Below are positions 17,791-26,919 of a stretch of 64,000 nucleotides of DNA, piece after piece. Position 1 is the stretch's first letter. Each line of letters begins with the position of its first letter. A model generated the notes under the pieces. The model ran no database searches, was not told where the DNA came from, and saw nothing but the letters and a program-made list of their open reading frames with translations. The stretch is from contig JBEKTY010000009.1 of NCBI GenBank assembly GCA_049515555.1, positions 1 to 64,000 of the forward strand, given 5' to 3'. Position numbers and translations under genes: made by a program. The DNA comes from JBEKTY01 sp049515555 (GTDB taxonomy: Bacteria > Planctomycetota > Planctomycetia > Pirellulales > Thermoguttaceae).

Positions 17791-18782
17791 GCGCCCCGAT
17801 CACGTCGGTGGTCATGAGCGTGTACAACGGGGGGCGTTACCTGCGGGAGTCGGTGGAGAGCATCTTGTCGCAGGAGTTCGCGGATTTCGAGTTTCTCATC
17901 GTCAACGACGGATCGAAGGACGAATCGCCCGACATTCTGGCGGAATACGCGCGGCAGGACATGCGGATCCGCATACTCGACCAGGAAAATCGGGGCCTTA
18001 CCAGGGCTCTAGTCCGAGGTTGCTCGGAGGCCCGCGGCTGCTACATAGCCCGGCAGGACGCGGACGACTGGTCGCACCCCCGGCGTCTGCGGCGCAGCGT
18101 CGAGGTGCTGGACCGATCTCCGCAGCTCGCCATGGTTGGCTCTTGGGCGAGATACATCGACGCCGTTGGGGACGAAGTGGAATCCGTTGAGCGTCCGGCC
18201 GATCCCCAAGTGGCGACGCACCAATTGCTCCACCAGCGGCTGGGCCCGCCCGCCCACGGAAGTGTGATGTTTCGCCGCTCCGCGTATGAAGCCGTTGGCG
18301 GCTACCGCGCCTGCTTTTACTATGCGCAGGATTCCGATCTTTGGCAGCGTCTGGCATCGGCCGGACAAGTTGCCTATGTCCAGGAGTATTTATATCACTA
18401 TCGACTTACGCCGGAGGCGATTTCCGGCGCTCAAACGCCCGTGCAGTGGCAGTTCGGCGAATTGGGCCAGCGCTGCAACGCCGCCCGCTTGCGGGGAGAA
18501 AGCGAAGAGCCCTTTCTCAGACAGGCCGAGGCGCTGCGTACCCTGGTGCTGGAAGGCAAGGTGACTACTAGCGGGGTGCGACGGCGGCGGGCTGCCGCCA
18601 ACTACCGCATCGGCACCGGACTTAGCCGCCGCGGCAATCCGCGGGCCAGACAGTACTTCTGGACGGCGATCCGCCTGAATCCGCTGCATTGGCGAAGCTG
18701 GTGCCGCCTGTGCGCGGAGTTTGTCCGGCCGCCGCGGCAGGACGTTACGCCCCCGGACTTGATTACCGAAGGTAACAAATGA
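17787..18782 (+). CDS. Glycosyltransferase family 2
   Basis: 331 residues from the GTG at 17787. Typical opening TSVVMSVYNGGRYLRESVESIL, then LIVNDGSKDESPDIL, DxD-type ARQDADDWSHPRRL (near 95), and GSVMFRRSAYEAVGGYRACFYYAQDSDLWQRL. The C-terminus is arginine-rich. The stop overlaps the acyltransferase start in ATGA. Confidence 0.9.
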   Translation: MSAPITSVVMSVYNGGRYLRESVESILSQEFADFEFLIVNDGSKDESPDILAEYARQDMRIRILDQENRGLTRALVRGCSEARGCYIARQDADDWSHPRRLRRSVEVLDRSPQLAMVGSWARYIDAVGDEVESVERPADPQVATHQLLHQRLGPPAHGSVMFRRSAYEAVGGYRACFYYAQDSDLWQRLASAGQVAYVQEYLYHYRLTPEAISGAQTPVQWQFGELGQRCNAARLRGESEEPFLRQAEALRTLVLEGKVTTSGVRRRRAAANYRIGTGLSRRGNPRARQYFWTAIRLNPLHWRSWCRLCAEFVRPPRQDVTPPDLITEGNK

Positions 18783-19939
18783 ACGAGCGGCGAACCTACC
18801 GCTTTGAATTCCTCGACGCCCTGCGCGGCGTGGCCATCCTGGCGGTGATACTGCTGCACTTCGGCCAACGCGGGTGCGGGTCGGAGGACCACCTGGTTCA
18901 CCGCTGGCTCTGGCCCGTGCTCTCCCACGGCTATCTGGGCGTGCAACTGTTCTTCGTCATCAGCGGGTACTGCATCACGGCGGCCGTATACGGCGCCCGC
19001 GGAAAAGAGAACCCCGTGCGGCATTTTCTCGTTCGCCGCGCACGGCGGATCTTCCCGCCCTATTGGTGGAGCATGTTGCTGGTCGTGGTCCTGGCCGCCG
19101 GAACGTGGCTGGTAATGAAACAACAGTGGACGGCCATGTTCCCCATGACCCCCGTGGACTGGCTGCTGAACGTGCTGCTGCTTCAGCAGCCCTTCGGTGC
19201 TCACGACGTCAACCTGGTCTATTGGTCGCTGTCGATAGAGATCCAGTTCTACCTGCTCATGGCACTCTGTTTATGGAAACTCGAGCGAGCGGAATTCTAT
19301 TTGATCGGCGTGACGGTTGTCAGTGCTCTCTTGATCTCATCGTTGCGATTTTCGCTATCCGGCAATGTTCTGGCGTACTGGCCCGAATTTGCCTGCGGCA
19401 TTGCGGCATTCTACTGGATCACGGGCGAGTGCCGCTGGCCCGCAACGCCATGGATCCTGGCCGGGACCGCGGCCTTGGTCGCGGGGGTGTTCTGGTATCG
19501 CACGGATGGGGCGGCCCCAAGAAACGGCCACGTCTCGCTGACGTTCAAGTTGCTCTTTTGCCTGGTTACGGCGGTTGTGCTGGTCGTTTCCTACCGCTTC
19601 GACGCGGCGATTACCCGCCGCCGCTGGTCGCGAGTTCTCGCCGCCCTCGGCACCATGTCCTACACCTTGTACCTGGTGCACGCGCCCTTGGCGACTCGCG
19701 TGTTTAATCTCGGGGAACGTATGACCGGCCTCGACGGCTCGTGGGGGCTGCTATATGCTGCGGCCAGCTTTCTGGTCGTACTGGTCGCCGGAAAGCTGTT
19801 CTATCGGTTCTGCGAACAACCTTGGTTAAGCTCGCAACGGAGACCAAAGAGAGAGGGCCACCGGGCTCGTGCTCAAGCGGCTTGCGATCCTGCGGAGTTG
19901 ACGGGTGCTGGGGCGCGGGGGTCATCACGGCGGCCGTGA
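18779..19939 (+). CDS. Acyltransferase 3 family membrane protein
   Basis: 386 residues. Opening FLDALRGVAILAVILLHFGQRG with the family's His, then GVQLFFVISGYCITAAVYGAR and about ten membrane spans with LSIEIQFYLLMAL in the middle, ending in FYRFCEQPWL. This is an O-acyltransferase acting on surface glycans at the inner membrane. The last 35 residues are basic and disordered. Translationally coupled to the upstream glycosyltransferase. Confidence 0.88.
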   Translation: MNERRTYRFEFLDALRGVAILAVILLHFGQRGCGSEDHLVHRWLWPVLSHGYLGVQLFFVISGYCITAAVYGARGKENPVRHFLVRRARRIFPPYWWSMLLVVVLAAGTWLVMKQQWTAMFPMTPVDWLLNVLLLQQPFGAHDVNLVYWSLSIEIQFYLLMALCLWKLERAEFYLIGVTVVSALLISSLRFSLSGNVLAYWPEFACGIAAFYWITGECRWPATPWILAGTAALVAGVFWYRTDGAAPRNGHVSLTFKLLFCLVTAVVLVVSYRFDAAITRRRWSRVLAALGTMSYTLYLVHAPLATRVFNLGERMTGLDGSWGLLYAAASFLVVLVAGKLFYRFCEQPWLSSQRRPKREGHRARAQAACDPAELTGAGARGSSRRP

Positions 19940-20035
19940 GGCGGTGGGAGCCATTCGCCATGACGTGCCCGCGGAAAGATGTCTTGGATCAGTGTTCTTG
20001 TTCGGTGGTCGCAACCACAACTCGTTCCGAACGCC

Positions 20036-20866
20036 ATGAGTCGACTAGCAAACGCCCTCGATCTGCTTCATCGCTTCGCCGCAAGGTATAAGTGGACCAC
20101 CCTTCTGGCGATTAAGCTGCGCAACCAATGCCAGCGCGTCGTTGGTCACCGGGTTGCCGAATCCTGCAAGCCAAATGCGAATGGGGAGTTTTGGCTCCTG
20201 CACGCCCTCGGTGGTCGCCTGCGCGTGGTGGTCGATGTTGGCGCTAACGTGGGGGAGTGGACGGCCATGGCTCTCGCCGAGAACCCCGAGTTAGAGCGCG
20301 CGGTACTTTTGGAGCCTGACGAGCGAAATATCTCGCAGTTACGGGTCCGCTTTGCCAACCGAGCGCCGGTCGTCCTGCGTGCCGAGGTTGCCTCCTCCGC
20401 CGCAGGCTACCGCACCTTCTACGTCGCTCAGGATTGCACGATCGGGAGTTGCGTTCCACCGGCCGAGGGCCGCACGGACGTCCTGGCCGCGCGGGAAGTG
20501 AAGGCCGTGACCATTGATGACCTGCTCGGAGATCTGGGGCTCGACAACGTGGACTTCCTGAAGGTCGACACCGAGGGCCATGATTTCGACGTTGTACTGG
20601 GAGCCGCCCGGCAACTTAGCCAAAGGCGACTCGGGGTCATTCAGTTCGAGTATGGAGCCGACTATGTTCGGGCGGGCCGCACGCTCACCTGTTTTAGGAG
20701 GATGCTTGCGGGGTACGGCTACAAGGTCTTCCTGCTGGGCCCAAGGGGATTGCGCGACGTGGATCACGACCTGCTCGGTGAGCATTTCAGCTACTCGAAC
20801 TACGTGGCACTGAGGGCAGACTTTGTCGACTTGCTCGGCCCAAGCATTGAGCGTAGCCGCGTTTAG
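20036..20866 (+). CDS. FkbM-family methyltransferase
   Basis: 276 residues from the ATG at 20036 (an ATG at 19979 would add 19). The class I SAM fold shows VVVDVGANVGEWTAMAL (motif I, near 60), VLLEPDERN, the FkbM-typical VTIDDLLGDLGLDNVDFLKVDTEGHDFDVVLGA and a late VIQFEYGADYV. FkbM enzymes O-methylate sugars or polyketides; here a sugar hydroxyl of the exported polymer is the likely target. A gap of about 100 bases precedes it, so it may begin a second transcription unit. Confidence 0.87.
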   Translation: MSRLANALDLLHRFAARYKWTTLLAIKLRNQCQRVVGHRVAESCKPNANGEFWLLHALGGRLRVVVDVGANVGEWTAMALAENPELERAVLLEPDERNISQLRVRFANRAPVVLRAEVASSAAGYRTFYVAQDCTIGSCVPPAEGRTDVLAAREVKAVTIDDLLGDLGLDNVDFLKVDTEGHDFDVVLGAARQLSQRRLGVIQFEYGADYVRAGRTLTCFRRMLAGYGYKVFLLGPRGLRDVDHDLLGEHFSYSNYVALRADFVDLLGPSIERSRV

Positions 20867-20884
20867 GCTATAGGCGAGAAAAAT

Positions 20885-21724
20885 ATGCAGGACGGACTGC
20901 TTTACATCGCCTTTGGCGAGCGGTACCGGCAAGAGGCGCGACAATCTATCGCATCTGTGAGGCAGCGTTCCCCTCACCTCCGCGTTGCCGTGATCACCGA
21001 CAGCGCGTGGCACTGCGACCCAGAGCCTGACGAATTCATCATTGAGAGGTTGGATGCCACATTCGGCGCCAAGCCGTCTCTCCTGTATCGATGCACGCCG
21101 TTCGACCGAACAATCTTTCTCGACACCGACACCGTCCTGGTGCGCGACCTCGCGCCAGTGTTGAATCTCCTCGACTACTACGAGTTTTGTGTGAGGTTCG
21201 TCGGCGGCGACCTTACGGTAGAACCATCCCTTTTATACCACCCGACGGCCTCGTCAGGGGTGATCGTCTTCCGGAAATGTGATAACGTCGCGCGGCTCTT
21301 CGAAATGTGGCTGAATGCGTATGGTGCGGCGGCAAGATCCGGCGCCGCTGGGCGACCGTCCGGGCCTCCGGACGACAAGTACCTGGCAGGCGCCATTGCA
21401 CGTTCGGGCGCCCGGGCCATGCACCTTCCCGAGCACTTGATTTTCAACCTGTGTGAGCCAAGTATTTGCTTCAGCACGCCTGTCGTATGCCACGGTCGGC
21501 ACAAGAACCTGACGAAGATCGCGCGCTATCTTTCTGGGCAGTGGACCAGAACAGACAAAGCGCCCTGGCAGCGCGTTTGGTTGCCGAACCTGCTGGGGTT
21601 GCTTCCGAACGGGCTTCGCAGATCTGACCCGTTTATGATGGCGTCATTTGTTATTCGCAGGATTGTCTCGGAGGTCCGCTATGCCATCGGGCGGGACGGC
21701 AGCGACGACTCCAACAAGCGGTAG
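20885..21724 (+). CDS. GT8-like nucleotide-diphospho-sugar transferase
   Basis: 279 residues. The N-terminus GLLYIAFGERYRQEARQSIASVR and the metal-binding DxD in FDRTIFLDTDTVLVRDLAPVL (near 80) follow the GT-A plan of GT8-like enzymes. A DDKYLAGAIARSG segment (near 160) takes the acceptor-site position. No membrane segment. It starts 18 bases after the FkbM stop with GGCGAGAAAA upstream. Sugar specificity cannot be read from sequence. Confidence 0.75.
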   Translation: MQDGLLYIAFGERYRQEARQSIASVRQRSPHLRVAVITDSAWHCDPEPDEFIIERLDATFGAKPSLLYRCTPFDRTIFLDTDTVLVRDLAPVLNLLDYYEFCVRFVGGDLTVEPSLLYHPTASSGVIVFRKCDNVARLFEMWLNAYGAAARSGAAGRPSGPPDDKYLAGAIARSGARAMHLPEHLIFNLCEPSICFSTPVVCHGRHKNLTKIARYLSGQWTRTDKAPWQRVWLPNLLGLLPNGLRRSDPFMMASFVIRRIVSEVRYAIGRDGSDDSNKR

Positions 21725-21874
21725 CACCAAGCGCCGTTGGAGCCGCCAATTGGTGGAATCCGTGCTACGTGCCGCGTCTGTCCCTCCTCTCGGAACGAAT
21801 CACAGGCGCGAGCAACTCCGGCAGGTTAGGGGCGCTCGCACGATTACCGTGTCGCGAGAGAGAACCGGAGTCGA

Positions 21875-23038
21875 ATGCGAATTTTGATCGGAGCCGATGT
21901 ACGACCCGACCCGAACGCCGGGGCGTCGGGGACGGTGTACCAGATGAATGCTGCGCTGCGACGCATGGGCCACGAGGTCGACGAGATTTGGCAACCGGAT
22001 ATGGGCCGGCGGATCCGCCATGGAAACTTGCACTACCTGTTGGAACTGCCGTGGAAGTACCGGCGGGCGGTAAGGCAAAAGATCAGGAGCGGCCCCTACG
22101 ATGTGATCGAGCTCAATCAGCCCCATGCGTACCTGGCGGCCGCGGACCACCGCAGGTGTGGACGTCCGGGTGTGTTCGTGAATCGCAGCCATGGGCACGA
22201 AGTGCGGTCGGAGGAGGCGCTGAGCCCATGGCGCCGGAAGACGGGAGCGGCCCAGAAGCGGGGGCTCTCCAGGGCCGTCTCCGCGGTGATCCGGATGCTC
22301 TTGAACCGGCAGTGGGACCTGATCGCTAAGACGGCAGATGGCTTCCTGGTGTCCTGCCGCGAGGACGCCAACTTTCTGGCCGATCGCTACGGCGTTCCGC
22401 GGCCAAGGATCGGCGTTATCACGCAGGGGGTGCCGGATGCCCACCATGAAAACGCGCCGGGGGCCTTCACCGCAGACCGCCTGACGCGGCTGCTCTACGT
22501 GGGCCAGTTGGCGTTTTTCAAGGCCCCGATGATGCTGGCGCAGGCAGTTTCGATGGTCCTGCGCGAAAGGCCCGGGGCAACGATGACCTGGGTGTGCAGC
22601 CGCAAGCACCACGCCGAGGCCCGATGGCTACTGGACGAGGATGTCCGGTCTCGGGTCGCATTCCTCGACTGGATGACGCAGGAGGAGTTGATCGGCGTTC
22701 TCGATCGGCACGGGGTGTTTCTGTTTCCCTCATTCTTCGAGGGGTTCGGCAAAGCGCCGCTGGAGGCGATGGCCCGCGGCTTGTGCGTGGTGGCCAGCGC
22801 CACCGGCGGAATGCGGGACTTCATCGAGGACGGCGTGTCGGGGCGGCTCGTGCCGGTCGGGCAGCCGCAGGTGATGGCTGCCGCCGTAGTGGAGCTCATG
22901 GACGACCTGGATCGCTGCCGGAGAATGTCGGCGGCGGCCCGATCGACCGCCGTCACGCACACCTGGGACCGCTGCGCCCGCGACGCCACGCAGTTCTACG
23001 AAAGCTTGATCCGCGGGAAGGCCGAACAGCATGGGTGA
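21875..23038 (+). CDS. Glycosyltransferase family 4
   Basis: 387 residues. N-terminal MRILIGADVRPDPNAGASGTVYQMNAALR, C-terminal LYVGQLAFFKAPMMLAQAVS, VFLFPSFFEGFGKAPLEAMARGLCVVAS with the FEGFG...E motif of retaining GT4 enzymes (near 285). The preceding 150 bases hold no gene. It overlaps the following family 2 gene by 8 bases. Confidence 0.9.
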   Translation: MRILIGADVRPDPNAGASGTVYQMNAALRRMGHEVDEIWQPDMGRRIRHGNLHYLLELPWKYRRAVRQKIRSGPYDVIELNQPHAYLAAADHRRCGRPGVFVNRSHGHEVRSEEALSPWRRKTGAAQKRGLSRAVSAVIRMLLNRQWDLIAKTADGFLVSCREDANFLADRYGVPRPRIGVITQGVPDAHHENAPGAFTADRLTRLLYVGQLAFFKAPMMLAQAVSMVLRERPGATMTWVCSRKHHAEARWLLDEDVRSRVAFLDWMTQEELIGVLDRHGVFLFPSFFEGFGKAPLEAMARGLCVVASATGGMRDFIEDGVSGRLVPVGQPQVMAAAVVELMDDLDRCRRMSAAARSTAVTHTWDRCARDATQFYESLIRGKAEQHG

Positions 23039-24023
23039 GGTACAGGCGAGATTCACTGCCTCAGACGTGGCCGTCGTCATTCCGACTTACGGCCGGGAGC
23101 AGGTGCTGCTCGATACGGTGCGGGCTTGCCTCGATCAGAAGCCCCCGCCGGGCGAGATCATTGTGGTCGATCAGACGCCCCGGCACGAGCCGCGGACGGA
23201 AGAGTTCCTCCGTAGTTGGAGCGAATCCGGCCAGGTGCGCCTGATTCGGCGCGACAAGCCGTCCCAGCCGGCGGCTGCGAACTGCGCGCTGCTGGCAGCG
23301 GCCAGGCCGCTGGTGTTGTTCCTCGACGACGACATTGTGCCGGCCGGGGATTTGGTCGAGCGGCACGCCCTGGCCCACGGCGACACGGACGTATGGGCCG
23401 TAGTCGGGCAAATCTTGCAGCCCGGCCAGGAGCCGGTGGAGTATGTCCCGGCTGCCCCTGACGGCCGCCTGAGAACGCACCTGGATTTCCGTTTCAACTC
23501 GTCGCGACGATGCCGGATCGAAAACTGCATGTCGGGGAACGTTTCCGTCCGACGAGAGAAAGCCTTGGCGGTGGGCGGCTTCGACGAGAATTTCCGTTAC
23601 ACGGTCGCCTACCGCTTCGATACGGAGTTCGGCCGCAGGATCTGCCGGCACGGCGGCAAGATCCTTTTCGAGCCCACCGCGACGCTGCGACACCTGCGGG
23701 CCAGTCGCGGAGGCACACGCAGCGCGAGCAATCACTTGACGTCGGCCAAGCCGGATCATTCTATCGGCGATTACTACTTCGCGATTCTATACGGGAGACG
23801 CATGGAAGTTTTTTCCTACGCCGCGCAGCGTCTGGTTCGCTCGGTTGCCACGCGGTTCCATTTGCGCCATCCCTGGTGGATCCCGCCCAAGCTGATCGGC
23901 GAGCTGCGCGGGCTGATCGGGGCGGTGGGCCTGGCGAAACACGGGCAGCGGCTGATCACCGAGAGCCGGCTTGATGACTCGCAGATCTCGGCTACGGCCG
24001 TGCCAGGCAAGTCGGTTCCTTGA
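23031..24023 (+). CDS. Glycosyltransferase family 2
   Basis: 330 residues. DVAVVIPTYGREQVLLDTVRACLDQ, IIVVDQTPRHEPRTEEF, DxD motif LVLFLDDDIVPAGDLVERH (near 100), then MSGNVSVRREKALAVGGFDENF. It ends in a basic, helix-prone tail of about 90 residues that may associate with the membrane. It is the last gene before a 235-base intergenic stretch. Confidence 0.89.
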   Translation: MGEVQARFTASDVAVVIPTYGREQVLLDTVRACLDQKPPPGEIIVVDQTPRHEPRTEEFLRSWSESGQVRLIRRDKPSQPAAANCALLAAARPLVLFLDDDIVPAGDLVERHALAHGDTDVWAVVGQILQPGQEPVEYVPAAPDGRLRTHLDFRFNSSRRCRIENCMSGNVSVRREKALAVGGFDENFRYTVAYRFDTEFGRRICRHGGKILFEPTATLRHLRASRGGTRSASNHLTSAKPDHSIGDYYFAILYGRRMEVFSYAAQRLVRSVATRFHLRHPWWIPPKLIGELRGLIGAVGLAKHGQRLITESRLDDSQISATAVPGKSVP

Positions 24024-24080
24024 AGAACATCTTTCGCCCGGTCTTCCATTTGAGGAGAAAGATAGATCAGACTGCAAACG

Positions 24081-24210
24081 AAGCACAAAGACACGAAGGC
24101 AGTGAGGACAAGGTGTTACGAAGACCGGCCTCACCCCCCAATGAAAGCCGTTTCGCCGGGCCGGCGGCCTCAATGAACTTCGTGCCCTTTGCGCCTTTGT
24201 GGTTAATCAT
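24081..24210. repeat. Interspersed inverted repeat of the ACCACAAAG type
   Basis: The left copy, near 24081-24105, reads AAGCACAAAGACACGAAGG. The right copy, near 24178-24204, is its imperfect reverse complement (CTTCGTGCCCTTTGCGCC, then TTTGTGGTT). Such sequences are common between genes in environmental genomes. This gap holds nothing else convincing. Confidence 0.4.
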
Positions 24211-24258
24211 TTGCAGTTCGAGAAGATAACCGGCCCTGGGCACGGCATTAAGGAGGCG

Positions 24259-25467
24259 ATGAAACACCGTCGTTACAAACTGGGGATCGTCACCACGCAC
24301 CCCATCCAGTATCAGGTGCCGTGGTTCCAGCGGCTCGCGCAAATGCCAGAGCTGGACCTCACGGTCTTTTTCTGTCATCTTCCCGACCGCGCGCAACAAG
24401 GGGATGGATTCGGCGTGAGCTTCCAATGGGACGTCCCCCTGCTTGAGGGTTATCACTACCAGATACTCAAGAACGTCGCTCGCCGGCCCAGCGTAACGCG
24501 GTTCCGCGGTTGCGATACGCCGGAAATCGGCCGGCAGATAGGCCAAGGGGAGTTCGACGCCGTCGTCGTCAACGGCTGGGTGGTCAAAAGCTGCCTGCAA
24601 ACGCTTTGGGCCTGCAAGCGATCGGGCGTGCCGTGCATCGTGCGTGGCGAAGCCAACATTTTGCGTCCCCGCGCTTGGTGGAAAAGGAGGATTCACCGCT
24701 GGCTGGTCCGGCGGTATGCAGCTTGCTTGTACATAGGCAGGAGCAACGCCCAGTTCTACCGCCAGTGCGGCGTACGCCAGGAGCGGCTGTTCCCGGCCCG
24801 CTACTTCGTCGATAACGAGCGGTTCGCCCGCCAGGCTGGCGTGCCGGGCCTCCGCGAGTCGGCCAGGGGCCGCTGGAATGTGCCCCAGGACCGCACGGTT
24901 TACCTGTATTCCGGCAAGCTCATTCCCAAGAAGCATCCGCTGGAGCTGCTCGAATCGCTGCGTCTGGCGTCTCGGAAAGCGCCGGGCGTGCACCTGCTGG
25001 TAGTCGGCGACGGAGAACTGCGGGCCGGCTGCGAGTCGTTTGCCGCCGCGCACCACTTGCCCGCCACGTTCACAGGTTTCCTCAACCAGACCGAGATTCC
25101 CGCGGCCTACGCGGCGGCCGATTGCCTGGTGCTGCCCGCGGACCACGGCGAAACGTGGGGCCTGGTGGTCAACGAGGCCATGGCCTGCGGCCTGCCCGCT
25201 GTCATCAGCGACCAGGTGGGCTGCGGGCCGGACCTGATCGAGCCGGGCCGCACCGGGGCGGTCTTTCCCTTCGGGAACTGGGAAGCCCTGGCCCAGACGC
25301 TTGTCGATCTGGCGGCCAGTCCCGACGCCCTGCGTCGCCAGGGAGAAAACGCGCGGGCCAAGGTGGCCGAATACTCTGTCGAGGCCGCCGCGCGTGGCAC
25401 CCTGGACGCCGTTCGGTACGTCGTAGGACAGGTTTCAACCCGTCTCCAAGACAATGAAATGGGTTGA
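24259..25467 (+). CDS. Glycosyltransferase family 4
   Basis: 402 residues from the ATG at 24259, with AAGGAGG six bases upstream. Opening YKLGIVTTHPIQYQVPWFQRLA, a GT-B linker, then TVYLYSGKLIPKKHPLELLES, VVGDGELRAGCES and VLPADHGETWGLVVNEAMACGLPAVIS (ETWG...E donor motif near 300). The last 14 residues (VGQVSTRLQDNEMG) and the stop codon come from a REP-like palindrome, so the native C-terminus has been replaced by repeat sequence. Confidence 0.88.
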   Translation: MKHRRYKLGIVTTHPIQYQVPWFQRLAQMPELDLTVFFCHLPDRAQQGDGFGVSFQWDVPLLEGYHYQILKNVARRPSVTRFRGCDTPEIGRQIGQGEFDAVVVNGWVVKSCLQTLWACKRSGVPCIVRGEANILRPRAWWKRRIHRWLVRRYAACLYIGRSNAQFYRQCGVRQERLFPARYFVDNERFARQAGVPGLRESARGRWNVPQDRTVYLYSGKLIPKKHPLELLESLRLASRKAPGVHLLVVGDGELRAGCESFAAAHHLPATFTGFLNQTEIPAAYAAADCLVLPADHGETWGLVVNEAMACGLPAVISDQVGCGPDLIEPGRTGAVFPFGNWEALAQTLVDLAASPDALRRQGENARAKVAEYSVEAAARGTLDAVRYVVGQVSTRLQDNEMG

Positions 25468-25515
25468 AACCCGTCTACGCGATAAGACAATGGACGGGTT
25501 GAAACCCGTCCTACG
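25423..25515. repeat. REP-like element pair, GTAG head and GGGTTGAAACCC palindrome
   Basis: Two inverted outer copies, GTAGGACAGGTTTCAACCC at 25423-25441 and its counterpart ending GTCCTAC at 25493-25514, with a third GGGTTGAAACCCGTC copy between them. The GTAG head next to a palindrome is the layout of REPs mobilised by RAYT (REP-associated tyrosine) transposases. No transposase is in the window. It overlaps the 3' end of the upstream gene. Confidence 0.65.
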
Positions 25516-25524
25516 AGAGCGCGC

Positions 25525-26919
25525 ATGATCGAATATGCCTTCTACGCGGTCGTGGCTGCCACCCTCCTGGTGGCCTTCCAGAATTGGCGATCGGCCTTGT
25601 ACCTGTGCCTCCTGCTGGACGTGTTGCGCGATCCGGTGCGGAAGCTGGCCAGCGGTCACTCGGTGCTGATCACGCAGTCGGTCAGCCTGGTGTGGCTGGC
25701 TATCGCCGTAGCGGTCCTTTTGCAGGAGCGGCAGCGGCTGGCGGTAATGGCCCGCCGGCATCCCCAATTGCAGACGGCCGCCCGGCTGCTGGTCGCGGCC
25801 CTCGTGCCCGGGGCGGTGATGGCCACGATCAACTTCGAGTCGGGTTGGCGATTGGCCTTGTTGGGCGGGGCCTCGTACCTGGCCCTGATCCCGGGCATCC
25901 TGATCGGCTATGCCTTCCCCCGCTGCCTCGCCGAGATTACCCGCTTCCTGGCCTTCTATTGCATCGTGAACAGCGTGGCCTTGATCAGTGGTGTGGCCGA
26001 ATATGCACATTGGGGCTGGCCGGGTCTGGGCGGCGTCGGCAGCTTCACCTGGTTCCGCGACCGTCCTGGCTACAGGGTAGAGTTGATCAGCGGGTTTTAC
26101 CGTAGCCCGGACCTCCTGGGCATGCACGCCGCCGGGGTATGCCTGTTCGCCCTGGTTCTTGTGGTGGCCGGATCGCGACGCGACCGTTTCGCGTGGTTCC
26201 TGCCGGTGATCTGGGGGACGGTACTGCTGCTGTTGGCCGGCCGGCGGAAGATGATCGGCATCCCGATCGTGTTTGCCATGTCGTTCGTGTATTTGATGTT
26301 CCGCCGCACCGGGAAGGCATTTCGGGCGGTGTGGTATCTCGCGGCCGGGGCTACCGCGATGGTTCTCGTCTTTGTTTTCGCCACCGAGCTGGGGCTATCC
26401 AAGAGCTATACGACATACGCCTCAAGCCTATGGACACAGGAGGGGACGGGACGGAGTAGTACGGAGGTGCTGGACTCCGTGCTCACCACGCTCGATCAGA
26501 GCGGGGTGTTCGGCCGCGGGCTGGGGTCGGCGACACAGGGTAGCCATCATATCATGAGCGGGGGTGTCACTTGGCAGGAAGACGCCGGCGGCAAGCTGTT
26601 CGTCGAGCTGGGGTTGCTGGGGGTCGCGCTGTTCGCCTGCGCGGCCTGGCTCTTGATCCGCACCTGCGGATCGGCCCTGCGGGCATTTCCGCCCGAGTCT
26701 ACGGCTTTTCGGCTCCAGGCGGGGCTGATGAGCGTCGTGGCGGGCAACGTGGCCAGCTTCATCGTGTCGCACCAGGCCTACAGCGGCGATCCGACCAGCG
26801 TGTGCCTGGTGCTGTTCTGCCTGGGGAGCGTTTTGGCCCTGCCCGGGGTGCTCGCGGCAGGGCAGCCCGTAGCGCGTACACCAAGTCTGGGTCAGTCGTT
26901 GGCGGTTCCTGAGTTTTGA
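25525..26919 (+). CDS. O-antigen ligase/polymerase-like membrane protein
   Basis: 464 residues with about 11 membrane spans and one large periplasmic loop containing SGFYRSPDLLGMHAAGVCLFALV, the Wzy/WaaL-type signature region (near 190). Later comes SVLTTLDQSGVFGRGLGSATQGS (near 320), as in exopolysaccharide polymerase or O-antigen ligase proteins. It would polymerise repeat units or ligate the glycan outside the membrane. The ATG at 25525 directly follows the REP element. The stop overlaps a TTG start of the next gene. Confidence 0.82.
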   Translation: MIEYAFYAVVAATLLVAFQNWRSALYLCLLLDVLRDPVRKLASGHSVLITQSVSLVWLAIAVAVLLQERQRLAVMARRHPQLQTAARLLVAALVPGAVMATINFESGWRLALLGGASYLALIPGILIGYAFPRCLAEITRFLAFYCIVNSVALISGVAEYAHWGWPGLGGVGSFTWFRDRPGYRVELISGFYRSPDLLGMHAAGVCLFALVLVVAGSRRDRFAWFLPVIWGTVLLLLAGRRKMIGIPIVFAMSFVYLMFRRTGKAFRAVWYLAAGATAMVLVFVFATELGLSKSYTTYASSLWTQEGTGRSSTEVLDSVLTTLDQSGVFGRGLGSATQGSHHIMSGGVTWQEDAGGKLFVELGLLGVALFACAAWLLIRTCGSALRAFPPESTAFRLQAGLMSVVAGNVASFIVSHQAYSGDPTSVCLVLFCLGSVLALPGVLAAGQPVARTPSLGQSLAVPEF

